The notes: a model not told the origin generated them from the letters alone. 64,000 nucleotides of DNA from Crotalaria pallida (GCA_037953625.1 CM075651.1:141512501-141576500), one strand, 5' to 3'; counted from the stretch's first letter, positions 34,770-47,114 are shown. Translations and numbers: made by a program.

Positions 34770-35083
34770 TGTCTGGGCTAACCAATTGGTAATAAGAGGA
34801 ATAGCCTAACAGGTATTTAAACCATGCCACATATTATGAGGCAGACGATGTGGGACTTCCAACATGCCCCCTCCAACAAAGCCTGCCGGACCAGGTAAAG
34901 GGTAACTATTGACCCATAACAAAGGACAACTTGTGGCCCGTAACAACGGGAAAGAAGTTGAGCTCTGACTCTGATACCATGTTAAGGTTCCATCTCAAAA
35001 CCAATTGGCAATGAGAGGAGTAGCCTAACAGGTATTTAAACCATGCCAGATATTATGAGACAGACGATGTGGGACTTCCAACA
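34770..35083 (-). mobile_element. TRIM (miniature LTR retrotransposon)
   Basis: On the minus strand: 5' LTR 35083-34980 starting TGTTGGAAGTCCCACATCGT, then the primer binding site TGGTATCAGAGTC (34967-34979, matching initiator Met-tRNA), a 115-bp non-coding interior, a purine-rich tract GGAGGGGGCA, and the 3' LTR 34864-34770. LTRs are about 100 bp. No coding capacity, so it depends on another element's proteins. The distal end of the 3' LTR is diverged and no target duplication is evident. Confidence 0.88.
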
Positions 35084-35660
35084 GAGGTCCTACATGAAAA
35101 AATATTGGAGGCCCTATTTTATAAAATAAAAAAATTATGTTATACACAAAAAAATTGCAACATTTTTTATAAAATAAAATTTCTCAAAATATTCTCGATA
35201 TTCACAAACATACAATATTTAAAGTAATCAACAATGCCTTAGATAAGCAACCAAACATAATAACTAAATTATATGAAGTTATCTCAAAAAATAAATAAAA
35301 TAACAAAATGGATATACTCAATAAAAAAATTAAACTTATTTCAAAGAAATACTGTATAAATAATTGTATTAAAGTTTTAAATTAAAAAATATATACATAA
35401 TCTTATCAAACTTTTTTTATGTTCATGTATTATGCTCTCTTAAGATAATTATATGACTCTTAATTTATAAACATATCAAATTAATTTTCAAAAAGTAAAA
35501 ATCTCAAATTAAAAAATTATTTAGTGAGTCAATGAAACAAAATACTAATATCTATATATAACCGGCAATATCAATATACAATAGTTAATAAAATAATTTT
35601 ATACATAATTAACCAATAAAAATAAGAGAAAACAAACAAAATGTGATAGACAAAAGTTCA
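35084..35660. other. AT-rich intergenic DNA, no feature recognised
   Basis: A-rich simple sequence without open frames of note. Confidence 0.5.
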
Positions 35661-35667
35661 ACTAATT

Positions 35668-35900
35668 AAAAAAAATAAACAAAATACCCAAATGGGTTTG
35701 GCCTAGTGGAAGCATCCTAGGACCATAAGGATATTGAGAACCCATAAGACCACAAGGTTAGAGGCTCGAATCCTTGTCGAGAACATCCTTTGGAAAGACA
35801 TCTCACTCATGTTGTTGCTCCAGGTGTCGGGACTGTGAAGTTCCCCTCCATAGTTTTTAAAAGTTCACAAAAAAAAAATTAAAAAAAAAAAATAAACAAA
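35668..35900 (+). mobile_element. tRNA-derived SINE, family S2
   Basis: The body begins AAATGGGTTTGGCCTAGTGG (A box TGGCCTAGTGGAAG), has a B-box-like AGGCTCGAATCCTTG, and ends in a long A-rich tail after 35865. The A-rich direct repeat AAAAAATAAACAAAAT lies on both sides, though its low complexity weakens it as proof. Confidence 0.75.
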
Positions 35901-37029
35901 ATGCGAGAGAGGAGTTGAACAATTAACCTTACTGTTTGGAGGTCACATTGTCCAACCACAAGTCCAAAGTGAAATTGCTATTATTATATGTAGTGAGTTT
36001 GTACATGTAGTAATTTTTTTTTTTCGGTGAACTGATGTACATGTAGTAATTTTAACGAGCATACAATTTTTATAAAAATAATTTTGGGTCTTAAATATCG
36101 CTAGTCTTGGGCTTGCACACCTCAAGCCTGTGGCCAACCTTGACTCTTGTCATATTACAATATTTTTTTTCCATTTTTAAATAGGCATATTTTTTTCTTT
36201 TTAAAAAGAAAATATAAATTTTAGTTTATTTTCTATGTTTATCCCTCCTTATCGTCTTACTCTTATCTTTGTAACGAATATTGATACTTCATTTATCTTA
36301 CAAATTCAATACATAATTGTAGGGTAAGGCAATAATAATTATTTAAGGCTTATTGTCTTACTAGATACAATAATATTTCTTAAAAAATTTAAAATAAATG
36401 TCAGCTTAACTAGTTTTTTTTTATCTTGTTACAAATATATTAATGTTTTTCTCAAATATATTTTTATTTATTATAATCTCTTTTTCATTTGTAATTTTTT
36501 TCTCTCTTTGATAATAATTACATAAAAGTAATATAGTTAAAATATATCAAATTTTTACATCATTAAATTAATTTTTAATCCTTATATGATGTTAAAATAC
36601 GTACAAAAAATTTGAAACATAGAAGTATCCTTGAGTTAACTACTTGAAGATTTGAGAGAACAATTCCAATATCTCAATAATGTTTAAAAACTTAAAATAA
36701 AACACTGGCAAAATACTCCCTTCTTTTTTTCTTTGATATTAAGTGATATTTTGAATTCATTTTGTATCCCTAAATTAATTCACCTAAAGCCGTGAGTTAT
36801 ATTTGGTACTTTCCTAAAAATTGTTACATCATCAAGAATAGAGTCTCTAACCTTCAACTTCGAACTCCTTCCATACTCATTAAATTTCCACTAATCCAAT
36901 GCAACCTACTTGCATTTATTCCGTTTCTAAATGTGAGTTTTCTAAGAAAAAAATTGTCCCATAATATAAACTTTTTTATAAAACTATGCAACTTTAAGTT
37001 TTGTGTTTACTTAGTTCCTTTCATTGAGT
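35901..37029. other. AT-rich intergenic DNA, no gene recognised
   Basis: A solitary MITE-like terminus (ACTCCCTTCTTTTTTTC) lies at about 36716. Open frames are AT-driven. Confidence 0.45.
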
Positions 37030-37536
37030 TTGTCCTTTTAGGTTTCTTTTTTTTTCACATTATTTAGCTTTTTGCATTTTCAAATATACAAACATATTTA
37101 TTTTTCCAATTTTAAACTTTCATTCAATCATTTCTCTTACTCCTCATTAATTCAACTTTTATCATCTCTCTCATCTCTAAACCACTATATATTAATTAAT
37201 GGACACACTTACTAATAAAAATTAAATCCTACTACAATTTTCAATAAGGATTAAATAGGAACATTTTGGACAAACTATACATAATACTTAAAATAATCAA
37301 CATTTTCTTAACATGTGTTCCTCATTAATTCTATTTTTATCATCTCTCTCATCTCTAAACCACTATACATTAATTAATGGACACACTTGCTAATAAAAAT
37401 TAAATACTACTACAATTTTCAATAAGGATTAAATAGGAACATTTTGGACAAACTATACATAATACTTACAATAATCGACATTTTCTTAACCTGTGTGTCC
37501 GGGCCTAAAAGGCCAAACTCAATGAAACGGAGGGAG
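37030..37536 (-). mobile_element. Stowaway-like MITE, family H, with internal tandem duplication
   Basis: Inverse orientation to the 16868 copy, ending AATGAAACGGAGGGAG followed by TA. A 178-bp segment is duplicated in tandem (CTCATTAATTC at 37143 and 37321; both contain ACTAATTAATGGACACACTT-like sequence), making this copy longer than its relatives. Confidence 0.75.
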
Positions 37537-37549
37537 TATCATTTTATTA

Positions 37550-37820
37550 CTCCCTTCGTTTCATTATCTTGGTAAAAGTTAAAATAGTCAATATAAATAA
37601 GAGAGTATCATTTTGATATAATGCATGATTCTATTTTTAAAATAAAATATAATATATGATTCATTCATTAATGATAAATTTCTATTACACAAATTTTCAT
37701 ATTATTTTTACAATCTTTTAGATAATATACAATCTTTAAGATTTTTCACTAATTATTTTTACTTTAATTTGAAAAAAAAATGCAAACATTTTTTTTATCA
37801 AAATAACGGGAGAGATGGAG
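37550..37820. mobile_element. Stowaway-like MITE
   Basis: 271 bp, termini CTCCCTTCGTTTCATTATCT and ATCAAAATAACGGGAGAGAT with TA flanks. It lies between two other MITEs, 13 and 7 bp away. Confidence 0.78.
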
Positions 37821-37827
37821 TAATATA

Positions 37828-38122
37828 CTCCCTCCGGTTCTTATTATAGGTCACCTTCTAGAAGATTTTATTGATCCTAATTATAAGTCACTTTGTATTT
37901 TCTATGCATCATTTATTTCTTTTTCTCTTTTTTTCCCTTATTAAATGTTTCGACTATCTATGTATTTTTTGTTGTTCATTAATGAGTGTGAGTTTTCCAA
38001 GAAAAGTTGAGAGAAAAAAATTGGAATATTATAATATATTTTCATATAATTCATAAAATTAACTATTTTCCTTTAACACATATAATTCGGTTAAATATGT
38101 CTTATAATAAAGATCGGAATGA
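37828..38122 (+). mobile_element. Stowaway-like MITE, family A, copy 2
   Basis: Starts CTCCCTCCGGTTCTTATTAT after TA and ends near AAAGATCGGAATGAA. The interior matches 16389-16682, but the right terminus is mutated. Confidence 0.8.
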
Positions 38123-38224
38123 ATAATATATAAGAATATGTGTCTAGTTATTGGCAGAGCGATGGGAGTGAACAATTGATTACAGAGAGATGCCAAATGG
38201 GCAAAACAGATATATTCCCTCCAA

Positions 38225-38640
38225 CCTTTATATGCTATGTTGTACCAATACGAGTAGGATATCAAACAGTAATGAGTATGAGGTATAGTATTTTTTAATA
38301 TCTTGAGTATGAGTATGGTAATATAAATTCAAATTTTATAAATAAATATATATACAAGGTGCAAATAAATAATTTTGGCATTGAAATAGCATAATAGTAT
38401 CGTAAGATCAGATGTTGATGCTTAAAATAAGTCAAAATATAAGGCCGAAAAATTGATTATGACATTAAAATATAAATTTTAAAGCAAAAATTACATTATT
38501 AATACGACCAACATCTAAAATATACCTTAAAATACCGGTTACAAGTACCCAAAAGTACCGTACATGTACCGGTACCCAAGGTGTACCCAATACGGGTAAG
38601 TCACCAGTGTAGGAGTACTCATGTTTCATAGTCCATAACT
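38225..38640. mobile_element. GGTACC-rich non-autonomous element, family J, copy 1
   Basis: About 415 bp, sharing a long core (ATAAATAAATATATATACAA, CATTGAAATAGCATA, AAAATTGATTATGACATTAA) with 42838-43262. Both ends carry repeated GGTAC/GTACC motifs. No target duplication found and superfamily unknown. Confidence 0.55.
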
Positions 38641-39680
38641 TTCATTTGAAGTTTTTTCTTAATGTAAATTTCTTTTTAATTTTCAATGTTATTAATTATT
38701 TTTTTTACAAATACTCATATATTTAACACTTCTTCGAGTCTTAATAACAATTATAAAGGTAGTTTTAAAAAAGTATATCAAATGTTTATATTCGATATTA
38801 TTAACAATAGTAACTAATTTTCTTAAGAGACTTGATTTTTAGTTAAAGGCTTGCATATACAATTAGAAGGAATATTAATTATAATTTTAATCTGTGTCAT
38901 AATCTTAAAAGACTTGTGTATTGGAATTAGAAATTACTTGAGTTAAATTTCATTTTATATTTTTTAGAAGGTATTTATTTTTTATCTAAATTATTTCTAT
39001 TGAATGAGTGTTTTAATTAACTAATTTCAATATCTTAAAAAAAACAATGAAAGTAAAATTGAAAAGTTGATGAATTTTTTTTTAAATAAAAAAGTTAACT
39101 ATCCATCTTATTTATATATTTCGATTAAGTGTAACTTATGAATCAAAAGAAAAAATACAGTGTGATAATGGTGGTGTATGGCATTCATGTCCCCAAACAC
39201 AGTCCTGTTTCTGGTATATAAGAATTTCAATATACACTACATTAATTTTTTATTTTTTTAAGAAGAATTTTGTCGTAAGAAGGATCGTTTTTTTTTTCCC
39301 CGCTTGTTTAAGTAGTTTGAACTTTGAATCGAACCAAAACGACTTAGGCTCCTAATCAAGATGCTAACCACTAGTATTACATCAAGAAGAATTAGGATCA
39401 ATTCTGCTTTTAGGAATGATATTTGGGTGCTACTAGCTCTGATTTGATCTTTAGGAAAAACATTTTGTTGGTAAAGATATTTTCATGACTTCGAAATTGA
39501 TTAGTTTAAGGAATTCCCATTAATAATAGTGAACTATTGAAAATATGGTAGATTTGCAAAAAAACATATGCCTAAAAAAAACTCAACTAGTTTTTTTTTG
39601 GTGAACATAAACTCAACTAGTATTACACTTATACAAATATTACTTTGAATTTGTATATTTTTTTTATAGATTAATAGGTG
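38641..39680. other. MITE relic and AT-rich DNA
   Basis: 38641-38860 is a worn family G MITE (TTTTCAATGTTATTAATTAT, AAAAAAGTATATCAAATGTT). The remainder shows nothing recognisable. Confidence 0.45.
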
Positions 39681-39832
39681 TGCACTAACGGTGTAACGTT
39701 TTTTACACCACCATCAGTTTATCATTCAGCATTTATTTATATTACTTTTATTTAAAAGTCAATCACAATAACCATATAAATGATTAATAATACACTAATG
39801 ATATAAAAAAAACCTTTACATTATTTATGCAC
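39681..39832. mobile_element. MITE of the TGCACTGACGGTGTAA family, copy 2
   Basis: Starts TGCACTAACGGTGTAACG with the same subterminal hairpin as copy 1 and ends in a mutated TTACATTATTTATGCACC. Confidence 0.6.
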
Positions 39833-41400
39833 CATTTATTTTCTCATTTTTTAAATCTAGTTTTACTTAATTTCATTTGGTTTTAGCATATCCAACCATG
39901 CCATCGTTTTATCACATGTTCAAAATGTTAGACATAATACCTTACGTGCAAGGACCTTTATTGATATCTCAAATCAGAAATAATGTTAGATACTGTACAC
40001 AATATTTTTTTGTCTGTAATCAAGATTCAAGTATCCTCACACAGATTTGTTTGGTTGGATAGATTTACGAGAGAAGTGAGATTGGAAAAAATGAGAGTGA
40101 GAAGAAAAAGGGAATTTTCCTTGTTTGGAAGAGTAAAAATAATAATAAAAAAAAAGGAGAAAAATATTTATGGGATCAACTGCTATTTATTTTCTCTCTT
40201 CACATGGAAAGAGAATAAGAGGAAAAAAGATTCAATTACAAAAATATTCAATCTATCATTCTTGTTTTTTTATGTTTTTTCACGTGCATGTAATTATTGT
40301 TATTTTAAGTTATAAAAATTTAAAGGTTATATATGTCTTTTAGTTTGATTTATTTGATCTTTTTTCACATTTTTGTATCAAACTAAACAAAAGGAGATAA
40401 GACTTAACTTTTCACTCTTTTCATTTTTTACTTTTTTTTCTCAAACCAAACGACAACAAAATCTACTCGTTTTCTTAACTTTTTCTCTCTTTCTTAATTC
40501 TCTCTTCTTACTTCTCTTTTTTTTTCCTAACTAAAAAAAGCCTTAATGATTCTTCAAAAACATTGCTTTAATTTATATAAGAATTATAATTAAAATTAAA
40601 ATATAAGTCATAACTGTACAATAATAATATTAAAATTAAAATATAAGTAACAAAAATGTAAATAATTCGTGCATATGTTATCTTTATTTTTACTAGCGTC
40701 TCGACCGTGTCTGTCGATCCGCATTCCTATTGTCATGTTTTCGTTATAAAGTGTTGTTTGTCATAAAATATTATATTTGTAAATCGACATTCATTTTGTC
40801 ATTGACAACGTTTTTTTTCTTCTTCTTCTTACTCTCTCTTTCTATTTTCTTTAGTTTTCTGCCTTTATGCTTTGTCGGTTGGTTTTTATTTGTTTGGTTG
40901 CCGTTATCTTTTTCTGCCAGTAACTTCCCTTCCCCTCATTTTATTTTAGTTTGTGGAACAATTTGAGCAGTTTTTTTTTTTTCAATTAAGGAAGGTATAA
41001 TAGGAAAATACAAATTTAAGTACAAACCTGTTTTCTTTATATAATAGTATAGATAGTAATAATCTTTAATTTGAATTTTTATCGAATTTAATTTTTTATA
41101 CACTTATATATTTACCAGTTTAATAAATGTATTTTATTGAGAATGTTAAGTTTTTTAAACACTTGTTATTTACAATTTATTTGCATTATTTTTATATATA
41201 ATAATACATAAATAATTAAAAAAAACATTACACTATCATTGTAAATTTGTAATACATATTTTTTCTTTATTTAATTATATATATCATATGTGTAGACGTG
41301 AGAGATATCATTTCATTTCATTTCAATATGTGCAAGTAGTTTCGTCGTCTTTCGATATATAAATAAATAAGACCAACTTGATGATACACATCATATGTGT
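39833..41400. other. AT-rich intergenic DNA, no gene recognised
   Basis: The segment between TTGTTTGGTTGGATAG (about 40047) and TCAAACCAAACGAC (about 40441) may be a worn inverted-repeat element. The frames at 39983-40315 and 40730-40966 lack recognisable domains. Confidence 0.4.
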
Positions 41401-41937
41401 GAAACAAACAATGTTACTGTAACTCTGTGACAAAGAGTACAATGGGAGCAATGGTTACATGTACGAGCCTGCCAGAGTTGCCCCTCCCTGATGCCTTCTG
41501 TACTCACCTTCTGATTTTGACAACTCTTCTTCCTCCCTCCACGCCACCCAAAGCTTCACTATTCTTTTTTTAAATCTCCAATTTATCCCTATTGACTTCA
41601 TTTATTTATCAAAACCATTTAGGGTAAATATGTCTTTCCACACCCGGACCGCCACACATGGGGGCGGAGGATACGCTGCAACGCTGGCAGGGTAGCGTGT
41701 ATAGCAGGGCTTTAAGGAAGTAGGACCCACTTAAATTTATTTGCAACCTCATCAACGGTCGTTGATCAATGACCTTAACTATCGCCCATCCCTGTCCGTT
41801 GATTTTATTTTCACGGTCAAAATTATCTTAGTTCTCTTTTCACAAAGGTAATGAGTCAGAGTCATGGCCATTCACTCTCTCATTTTCCATGTCATTTCTG
41901 AAGTTTTTAACGGCACTGTGAGTGACAGCCAAAAGAG
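41401..41937. other. GC-richer unique segment, function unknown
   Basis: Less AT-rich than its surroundings, with CCCGGACCGCCACACATGGG and GCTGCAACGCTGGCAGGG around 41642-41690 and a CAACGGTCGTTGATCAATGA palindrome-like motif at about 41754. No coding sequence is recognised. It could be promoter or conserved non-coding DNA. Confidence 0.3.
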
Positions 41938-42142
41938 AATAAGAGGTACCGACATGGGTTAAGGGACTTAGTAGCAAGTGATTTCGCTTAACTAAAATAT
42001 TGAGTTCGATTTTTAATAGATGCAGAAAATTTATGTTGAAAGACTCATCTGTCAATAGCCCGATATGCAACTCGACTGGGATTTGAATGTACCTAGGTAG
42101 TATTTGAAGAATCGGATGAAAAAAATAAAAAAAATAAGAGGT
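41938..42142 (+). mobile_element. tRNA-derived SINE, family S1, copy 2
   Basis: The body (41948-42132) starts ACCGACATGGGTTAAGGGAC, has a B-box-like GAGTTCGATTTTT, and ends GAATCGGATG plus an A-rich tail. A 10-bp direct repeat AATAAGAGGT lies at 41938-41947 and 42133-42142. Same family as 33202-33378. Confidence 0.78.
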
Positions 42143-42154
42143 TAAAATCTAAGT

Positions 42155-42182
42155 TATATATATATATATATATATATATATA
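42155..42182. repeat. TA dinucleotide microsatellite
   Basis: Fourteen TA repeats just after the SINE tail. Confidence 0.9.
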
Positions 42183-42200
42183 ACTAAATCTATTACCATA

Positions 42201-42398
42201 TTAATAAAAGAGTTTTCTTAATTTCAGCCTTTCGAAGGGCTGTAGATAAGAATATAAAAGGGGATAAGTTTTATTGGGAAGTGTTATTTTGAAAGAATCA
42301 AAAGACTTTATATTTGTTTTTTCAATAAAACATATCCCCTTATGGGGTTCTTATACTTAGCCCTTAGGATTGAGGTTAAGAAAACCCTTAATAAAATA
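42201..42398. mobile_element. Hairpin MITE
   Basis: The two halves are inverted copies: AAAAGAGTTTTCTTAATTTC and AAAGGGGATAAGTTTTATTG on the left pair with CAATAAAACATATCCCCTTA and GAGGTTAAGAAAACCCTT on the right. Non-coding. Confidence 0.65.
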
Positions 42399-42490
42399 TT
42401 AAATTTTTAGTTTTATAATAGATACTATTTTTTTACTCCATTAATTTTTATATATAAATTACAATTAATCAAAATACATGAATTAAAATA

Positions 42491-42751
42491 CTCCCTCCGA
42501 TCTTATTTATAAAACTCTTTTGAATTTTTCACTTCTACCGAGAAAAGTTGTTATATTTGTTAGTGTGAAAATTTGATATATTTTTTTCAAAACTATCCCT
42601 ATAATTATTATTGGAACTCTAAAAAGTGTTCACTTAATAGGGGTGTTTGTGGAAAAAAGTAATTAAATGCTATTGAAAATTGAAATGAAGTCTTATAAAT
42701 AGGACCAAAATAAAAACCTCAAAAGGGTCTTATAAATAAGATCGAAGGGAG
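42491..42751. mobile_element. Stowaway-like MITE, family G, copy 3
   Basis: 261 bp, termini CTCCCTCCGATCTTATTTAT and ATAAATAAGATCGAAGGGAG between TA dinucleotides. Best preserved member of family G here. Confidence 0.88.
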
Positions 42752-42796
42752 TAGATAATTAATTCTTTGTTTTCTAAAAAGAGTTTAATGACTATA

Positions 42797-43370
42797 CACT
42801 GACGGTGTAAAATTTTTTACACTGCGAACGCATCATAGAATGTTGCACTAATACGGGTACGGTACCGGATACGGGTACAATACCGAGTATGGGATACGAC
42901 ATTTTCTAAAAAACTAGGGTAAGGGTACGACAATATAATTCTAATTTTATAAATAAATATATATATAAACAAGGTGAAAATAAACGATTTTGACATTGAA
43001 ATAGCATATGAGTATCGTAAAATTATAGGTTGATGCTCAAAATAAGTCAAGATATAAGTACGAAAAATTGATTATAACATTAAAAAAATATTATAAGGCA
43101 AAAATTACATTATTGGTAAGAACTACACCTAAAATATACCTTAACATACTAGTTACAAGTATCCAGGAATACGGTACGTGTACTAGTACCCAAAGTGTAC
43201 CGAGTACGAGTACGTCACCAGTTTAAGAGTACCTATGCTTCAGAGTCCACCACTCATGTATGCTACTTTTAGCTAAAAGTCAACATTCAAAAGCACATAA
43301 ATGATGAATGATGATGTATAGATGATATAAAAACTTTTTATATTGTTGATGAACCATCCATTTTCTCTTT
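42797..43370. mobile_element. TGCACTGACGGTGTAA-family MITE interrupted by a family J element
   Basis: The left part (ACACTGACGGTGTAAAATTT) and right part (AAAGTCAACATTCAAAAGCA, then ATTGTTGATGAACCATCC) belong to one MITE. About 42838-43262 between them is the second copy of the GGTAC-rich family J element (see 38225-38640). Confidence 0.6.
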
Positions 43371-43538
43371 AAAAAACAAACAATTTTACATCCTTCTGCA
43401 TTTTACTTCTTCCATTACTCTTTTATGGAAAATTGACCAAGAGAGCTTTACCGTTAATGAAAGCATTCTTTAATCAAGGTAGTTTAAAAAAAATTAAATA
43501 TCTTTAAAAAACTATAAAATCATGTATATATATATATA

Positions 43539-43812
43539 CTCCTTCCGTCCCTAAATATAAAATCATTTTGACACTTTTATTTTGTTTCTATTTATAAGAC
43601 CTTATATCAATTTTTAATGAGCATTAATTATTTTTTTTTCACAAACACCTCTATTTATTTAACACTTTTTAGATTCCCAACAATATTAATAAGGGTAATT
43701 TTGAAAATACATATCAAAAATTTACATTTCTAATACAATTAATTAAATTAATCAACTTTCTTAATAAACATCAAATCTTCCAAAGAGATCCTATAATAAG
43801 GGACGGATGGAG
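43539..43812. mobile_element. Stowaway-like MITE, family G, copy 4
   Basis: 274 bp, termini CTCCTTCCGTCCCTAAATAT and TAATAAGGGACGGATGGAG with TA flanks. It inserted at the edge of a short TA repeat. Confidence 0.85.
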
Positions 43813-43824
43813 TATAAAATGAGA

Positions 43825-46210
43825 AAATGAGTGGTGTATCGACATTGTAATGATTGTTTACATCATTAGCAAATCATTCACCATTGATGAGTTATTGAAC
43901 ATTGACTCTTAATTAAATAATTGAATGATGAATCATGAACCGACAATATAAAAAACTTTACATTATTAATGCATATTCATTAATCTCATAAATAATTATT
44001 GTAAAATGTGATTAAAAGAATTAACATTTGATGATAAAAAAAAAAAAGAATTAACATTTTATCTTTAAAGGCTAAAATAACATTTTTTTTAACGAGGTTC
44101 TTTTCATTTAACGTACGCGATGGAAAAGCTTTATGCACGTTTTTCGCAACTCAATGATGGAGTATTATGGCTTTTTTGATCAATTAAGTTTTAACTTTTC
44201 ATCCCCTTAAATATTCACTTAAAAAAAAAGTTTGTTCCATTTTTTAATTTATGTTGCTTAAGTTTTACAATGATGTTTTAAAAACTCAATGCTTAATTAT
44301 AATAATTTTTTTAATGTATTTTCATTTATCACTTTTTTAATCTTCAACCCTTTTTTTTTGGTTATTAGAGTGGAAAATACTTATTGAAATTTGGAGTTCA
44401 ATCCCTCGATTTTGAGTAAACCAAATCTGAGTACCGGTTGGTATATATATAAAAAAAAAACCCTTACTATACCATTTATCATTTGTAATCATGACCTTAA
44501 ATAAAATAATTTATCATATGAAGGGAATGCCGACCAATTATTAGAATTTAATTAGAATTATGAAGGGATGAAAATTTAGGTTGGATGAATGGAATGAAAA
44601 AAAAAAGTTAAGGTTTATTGAGAGACTAAAAAATTGTTACTAGTAAGTAGAGTAATTTATAAAAAGAAGTAATAAAATAATATTGAAAATTAAAATAAAG
44701 TTAATAAATAAGACAATTTTTTAATATGATCTTATATAAAGAATCATAGGAAACAATTAAGTAAATAAATTCTTCTGAAAAAAAAAGTATCACAACATAT
44801 GTATTAAACATACAAATTTCTCGTATTGCATTTTAAAATATGCTTAACATTTACCTTACCAACATATATTAGAAAAACCTTAAAGTTATTATGGGAAGAC
44901 ATTAGTGATACACTTAAATTCATATTTTTTTTTTATAGGAAAAGGTTTTTTTTTTTTTTTTTGGGATAGATACTTTTAACTACAACCAATGTAAAGTGAT
45001 GAGATAAGTGATAAACGACTTCATTTTGCTTAAGTAAAATCTCAAGTTCATTTTATGGATGCAAAAAATTTACATTAGGAGACTTACTTGTCACAGTTAG
45101 ATACACAATATGGATCAAATATGAATATACCCAGATAATACTTGGGGATTCAGCATGGTCGTCTCAAACATTTCAGGGACCCTATGAAAATAAATAATGA
45201 AGCCGCATTGAAAAAAGGTAAAATAAAAAAAAATATTTCGTATGAATTAATCATTGTATACTAAATGTTTTCTTATACAACTTCCTAACTCACTTTCACA
45301 ATTATGCTTATTAAGTAAATTAGTTTATTGTATTTAATTTTCTCAAATAAATAAAAAAAAAGTAGAGATTGTTTAGGAAAGTAGCATTCGAAACAAAACA
45401 AAAATTAAGTGATATAACCATTTTCTAGAGATATTTTAAGAAAATAATAGTATTTGAATTGAAACAAAATTTAAGAAAGTTACTTAATTTTTTTTAATAT
45501 TTTAAACATAGAAAAATATATTTTTTTTTCTTATTTTACACACTGGATGAAGTATATTAGTTCAAGTGGAAAGGGGTTGAGTCGTTTAAGCATGAAATCT
45601 AGAGATTTATATCATTATGGTCTTGTTAACAAGTGTATTAAGGTTATTCTTTAAGAAATTCATAAAAGGTAATATTACATTGGAAACATACATATAAAAC
45701 TTATCAATTTATTGAATACCACCATTTTTAAATAACATTTTACTTTTTTTAGTGTCTTAAAAAGTGCCCTAAAGACAGGGACGGATCCATAAATTTTCGA
45801 ATGCGAGGGCGACAAGTATAAATAAGTAATACTAAAAATATAATGTATAATTTTATAAACAAAAACATTCATTATTAAGGAGGTACTAAACCCACGTTAT
45901 ATAAGGTAAATTGTATACTGTAATTTTATGATAAGAATTTGTATTACAATACTGAAATTTCAAAATAAAGGAGCATGTTTACAAACTTTTATAATTGTTT
46001 ATTCGTGGCAAGAATACTACAACTTTTTTTCACATTGATATTATTTATTTTTTCATCTCCAACTTTCCTCAACTTTAACCTACATACAGCTTTATGACGC
46101 AATTCATAATAGTCATCAATCACCAATTTATAGGCTTCAAGACTTGGACTTTAAAAAATGAAAAACTCAAAGTCCATTAAACATTTATTTAAAATCTTGA
46201 AATATATATA
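43825..46210. other. AT-rich DNA with repeat relics, no gene recognised
   Basis: 43825-43985 is a fourth, worn copy of the TGCACTGACGGTGTAA MITE. 44975-45160 is a degraded S1-family SINE (GATGCAAAAAATTTACATTA, GATAATACTTGGGGATTC). The rest has no supported feature. Confidence 0.45.
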
Positions 46211-46391
46211 CTCCTTCGTCCTAAATGTAAGCTTCCTTTGGATTTTTTTGTCCTTATTGTAAGTTCCTTTCTAATTTTCAATGACATAAACATTCCTATT
46301 TACTAAATACTTTTTAGGCTCCGAATAACAATTATAAGAGTAATTTTAAAAAGTATATGAAGTATTTACATTTTTAACATCACTAATAATT
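46211..46391. mobile_element. Family G MITE fragment cut by the LINE
   Basis: Begins CTCCTTCGTCCTAAATGTAA after TA and follows the family G interior up to the LINE target site. The counterpart beyond 54306 is too diverged to recognise. Confidence 0.6.
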
Positions 46392-46456
46392 CTAACTAAT
46401 ATTCTTTTTTTTTTGGGTTAACAAAAGGGGCTTAGCAGCCCAGAGGAAAGAAATAA

Positions 46457-46965
46457 CTAAGGAACAAAGACATTCCCAGGAAGGGCATTGCCCCTGTGGT
46501 CTTGAGCCAGTAAACTCTTCAGGGAATTATCCGGTTCCTCATAGATATGGCATCCATCAGTTTGCCGCAAGCTCTTGTTTGCAAGGAAATCTGCGCACAT
46601 ATTCCCTTCACGTAAAGTATGAGTGAAGCAGAGGGTCCAGTCTTTATTTTTCATCAGAATGATATGATTCACCAAGGTATTAACACTAGCTGATCTAGCA
46701 CGTAAGTTCTGCTGGTTTAGCAGCTTGATTATGGATAATGAGTCGCATTCAACAATCAGCCTTCTTATTCCTTTGTTCCATGCAATTTGAAGGCCCGTCA
46801 AGATCCCCCATAATTCGGCTTTATAAGCGGTTGTAATTCCGATCTTCTTAGAGAAGCCACTCAGCCATCTTCCGTTATGATCTTGAAGCAAGCCTCCACA
46901 TCCAGCATGGCCTGGATTTCCTTTAGAAGCTCCATCAGCATTTAACTTGATCTAGTCTTCAGGAG
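46457..46965 (-). pseudogene. LINE RNase H domain
   Basis: The reading includes LNADGASKGNPGHAGCGG, YKAELWGILTGLQIAW, LIVECDS and NMCADFLANKS, giving the D-E-D-D metal-binding set of RNase HI. A TAG stop interrupts the frame just before IKLNAD (about 46960). It lies in a different frame from the zf-RVT part. It ends at 46457, leaving about 40 bases before the poly(A). Confidence 0.85.
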
Positions 46966-47114
46966 GAGCCTTCCATTGTATGAACACCGTGTCACTGCGT
47001 CTTGCCATAGTTGTGATATCTTTATTGCAGGCAGAGTTGACTTCACTAATCTGTTTCAAAATAAACGAAGTGAGATTAACGGGATATCTAAAAGAATTAT
47101 CAGCTATGGAAAGA

